Positions 43,058 through 44,845 of a stretch of 44,845 bases of DNA are shown here, in pieces. How positions within the stretch are numbered: position 1 is the stretch's first letter; the number at the start of each line of letters is the position of its first letter. The translations under genes and the position numbers were made by a program. The notes beneath the pieces were generated by a model. That model worked only from the letters and a program-made list of their open reading frames with translations. It searched no databases and was not told the origin of the DNA. Origin of the DNA: Neisseria iguanae (GTDB lineage: Bacteria; Pseudomonadota; Gammaproteobacteria; Burkholderiales; Neisseriaceae); contig NZ_PXYY01000011.1 of the NCBI RefSeq assembly GCF_003013245.1, positions 1-44,845 on the forward strand. The letters run 5' to 3'.

Positions 43058-44179
43058 ATGTTTAGCGACACTGATATCCAAATGATGCAAAACGCCCTTG
43101 CCCTTGCCTGGCTGGGGCGTTTTTCCACCTCCCCCAATCCCCGTGTCGGCTGCATAATTGCACACAACGGGCAAATCGTCGGACAAGGCTACCATGTCAA
43201 AGCAGGCGAGCCACATGCCGAAGTGTATGCGTTGCTTCAAGCCGGGGCAATGACACAAGGGGCAACCGCCTATGTCACGCTCGAACCTTGCAGCCACTAC
43301 GGCCGCACGCCGCCTTGTGCTAAAGCCTTAATCGAAAGCGGAGTCAAACGTGTGGTCGCTGCAATGACCGATCCCAATCCTTTAGTAGCCGGAAAAGGTT
43401 TGGCAATGTTGGCAGTAGCAGGCATTCAAACCGAAAGCGGCTTATTGGAACATGAAGCACGCCAATTAAACCGTGGCTTTTTATCCCGCATCGAGCGTAA
43501 CCGTCCTTATGTGCGGCTTAAATGCGCTTCCAGCCTTGACGGCAAAACCGCGCTTTCAGACGGCCAAAGCCAATGGATTACCGGAGAAGCAGCGAGAAAT
43601 GATGTACAGCAAATGCGTGCCGAAAGTTGCGCCGTACTCACCGGAATCGGCACAGTATTAGCGGATAATCCGCGCCTGAATGTGCGCGTCTTTTCAACCT
43701 TCCGGCAGCCTATCCGCGTGGTTTTAGACAGCCAATTGCAAACGCCTTTAGACAGCCATTTGATTTCAGACAGCCAAAGCCCTACCCTAATTGTGACCTT
43801 GGTCGATGATGAAACGCGTTGGCAACCCTATTTGGCTTACCCGCATATCGAAATAATCAGATCGTCTGAGAGCCATAATCAGCACATCGATTTAAACAAT
43901 CTTTTGAGAATATTGGCCGCAAAAGGCATCGGTGAATTAATGGTAGAAGCCGGCACCACGCTCAACACCGCCTTTTTGCAAGCAAACTTAGTAGATGAAA
44001 TCGTGTTGTACCAATCGCCAAAAATCTTGGGCAATCCGGGCAAAATGCTGTTTGATTTTGCTGAAAATCCGGATATTTTGCAGCAAAACCCACCATGGCA
44101 GACACAATCTGTCGACATATTGGAAGCCGACATCAAATGGACACTCATACGTCCCACATTGATTTCAGCAAAACCATAA
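43058..44179 (+). CDS. ribD: Bifunctional riboflavin biosynthesis protein RibD
   Basis: A 373-residue enzyme with an N-terminal deaminase and a C-terminal reductase that together convert the first pyrimidine intermediate of riboflavin synthesis to 5-amino-6-ribitylamino-uracil phosphate. The deaminase zinc site is H53-A-E55 with C78 and C87 (LEPCSHYGRTPPCAKALIES). SPNPRVGCIIAHNGQIVGQG and VVAAMTDPNPLVAGKGLAML are also typical. The reductase starts about 150 (RPYVRLKCASSLDGKTALSD) and has NPRLNVRVF and ELMVEAGTTLNTAFL. A DUS overlaps codons near 43556. No other rib gene or FMN riboswitch is in the window. Confidence 0.97.
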   Translation: MFSDTDIQMMQNALALAWLGRFSTSPNPRVGCIIAHNGQIVGQGYHVKAGEPHAEVYALLQAGAMTQGATAYVTLEPCSHYGRTPPCAKALIESGVKRVVAAMTDPNPLVAGKGLAMLAVAGIQTESGLLEHEARQLNRGFLSRIERNRPYVRLKCASSLDGKTALSDGQSQWITGEAARNDVQQMRAESCAVLTGIGTVLADNPRLNVRVFSTFRQPIRVVLDSQLQTPLDSHLISDSQSPTLIVTLVDDETRWQPYLAYPHIEIIRSSESHNQHIDLNNLLRILAAKGIGELMVEAGTTLNTAFLQANLVDEIVLYQSPKILGNPGKMLFDFAENPDILQQNPPWQTQSVDILEADIKWTLIRPTLISAKP

Positions 44180-44185
44180 AAACCT

Positions 44186-44216
44186 AAAGCATACTTCCTA
44201 AGTGTGCTTTTGTTTT
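44186..44216 (+). terminator. Terminator of ribD
   Basis: AAAGCATAC (44186-44194) pairs with GTGTGCTTT (44202-44210) with one G-T pair, followed by TGTTTTG. It begins 6 bases past the ribD stop and has no DUS. Confidence 0.75.
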
Positions 44217-44251
44217 GTCTTTGCTTATCATTCATCACAATAAAATTGAAA

Positions 44252-44461
44252 GGCCTATTGGATATTTGGATTGATATTTACCCAAATGTCTTTTTCCCAG
44301 CAACCAAAAAATCTTTTTAAATAACATCTTATTAACCCAGTTTATACCCGAAAAACAGCGGCTTTTGTCGGATTCGGCATCATTACCTCATTATTTCATT
44401 CAAATATAAATAAAATAGGAAGATTACGTTTCAGGCTGTTATACGCGTTTCTTAGTTTTTA
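44252..44461 (+). repeat. Dispersed 210-bp repeat, copy 2
   Basis: GGCCTATTGGATATTTGGATTG at the left edge and TTTCAGGCTGTTATACGCG near the right edge align with 12130-12341 in reverse. Between them the two copies share AACCAAAAAATCTTTTTAAA and other blocks, about 80% overall by eye. The left part can fold (ATTTGG with CCAAAT). No intact gene is present. It stands between ribD and an IS630 relic. Confidence 0.7.
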
Positions 44462-44583
44462 TGTGTATCCCCTTCTTGCTACCGGCCCCGTCATCACTGC
44501 GCCCGTCAAGATAACTTTATATGCATACATCCAACGCCTTATGACAGTCTGCTTCTATCGTACTGAACAGGCTCTGTCTGCCA

Positions 44584-44845
44584 ATGGCATACTCAAAAGA
44601 CTACCGGCAAATGATACTGAACAAACTTGCAGCAGGTGCTTCCTATCGGGCACTGGCCGGTGGAGACAGCATCAGCAAAGCCACCATACAAAACCGGAAA
44701 AAACGGCTGGAGAAAAAATTGTTACCACACGCAAGTCAAAAATAAGCATGGAAAAATTACGGCAGGGCGTCGGACAAGTATCCCGACCACTTCCAACGTG
44801 GGCAGACTGTGCGCTTTAACTGCACCCAACGGGCAATCCGCATAG
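44584..44845 (+). pseudogene. IS630-family transposase, 5' fragment running off the window
   Basis: The frame starts MAYSKDYRQMILNKLAAGAS with a helix-turn-helix-like continuation (TIQNRKKRLEKKLLP), but stops at TAA 44743-44745 after 53 codons. The match then goes on in other frames (KITAGR, YPDHFQRG, TVRFNCTQRAIR) to the window end. It is the same subfamily as the relic at 776-1454 and less decayed at its start. The rest lies outside the window, so whether an active copy exists cannot be said, but this one is frameshifted. Confidence 0.72.

Noticed and set aside
1..44845. CRISPR arrays, rRNA, tRNA genes and Correia elements
   Set aside because: No regularly spaced repeats, no tRNA-like cloverleaf or rRNA sequence, and no Correia-type TATAGTGGATTAA ends were noticed on either strand, although a covariance search was not possible.

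Overview
The window looks like chromosomal DNA of a commensal-type Neisseria. The evidence is a very high density of neisserial DNA uptake sequences (DUS, core GCCGTCTGAA, mostly in the AG- dialect AGGCCGTCTGAA, with a few AT- forms), usually paired as inverted repeats at transcription ends. It also has the conserved Neisseria block ccsA-resB / cytochrome c4 / engB / ponA // pilMNOPQ-aroK-aroB, a Neisseria-type trimeric porin, a TspA/FimV-like protein and IS1016-type insertion sequences. The species cannot be fixed from the sequence alone.

Layout. 1-1.5 kb holds two decayed insertion sequences (IS1016/IS1595-type, then IS630-type). 1.7-8.4 kb is ordinary chromosome: porin, truA and fimV/tspA on the minus strand, then yciI-bolA-parvulin foldase on the plus strand. 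8.4-10.1 kb holds a decayed tandem paralogue of that foldase, split by about 1 kb of foreign fragments including part of a GIY-YIG nuclease. 10.2-15.5 kb is the most plastic region: nadV (nicotinamide salvage, AT-rich and apparently imported), a truncated IS1016, a dispersed 210-bp repeat, putP, a 165-bp nested inverted-repeat element, and a second IS1016 relic that carries a 193-bp in-frame piece of yidC. 15.7-24.3 kb is housekeeping: dacB, a SulP transporter, priA, dsbC, tsaD and a small exported protein. 24.3-25.6 kb is repeat-rich and gene-poor, with a dRS3/NIME-like pair and a hairpin repeat. 25.6-40.2 kb carries cytochrome c maturation (ccsA, resB), a dihaem cytochrome c4, engB, ponA (PBP1A), the type IV pilus assembly operon pilMNOPQ, and aroK-aroB. 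40.2-44.2 kb carries another IS630 relic, a class II glutamine amidotransferase, nrdR, a small lipoprotein and ribD. The window ends inside an IS630-type relic, so both ends lie in repeats.

How it works together. The conserved blocks serve the envelope and respiration: pilus assembly (PilM/N/O/P/Q), murein synthesis and trimming (PBP1A, DacB), periplasmic disulfide and folding chemistry (DsbC, parvulin), cytochrome c maturation and its likely client cytochrome c4, and solute uptake (PutP, SulP, porin). No intact new defence, toxin or CRISPR system was found. The points most worth a second look are the yidC fragment inside an IS1016 relic, the nadV import, the split foldase pseudogene, and several structured repeats that no gene explains.
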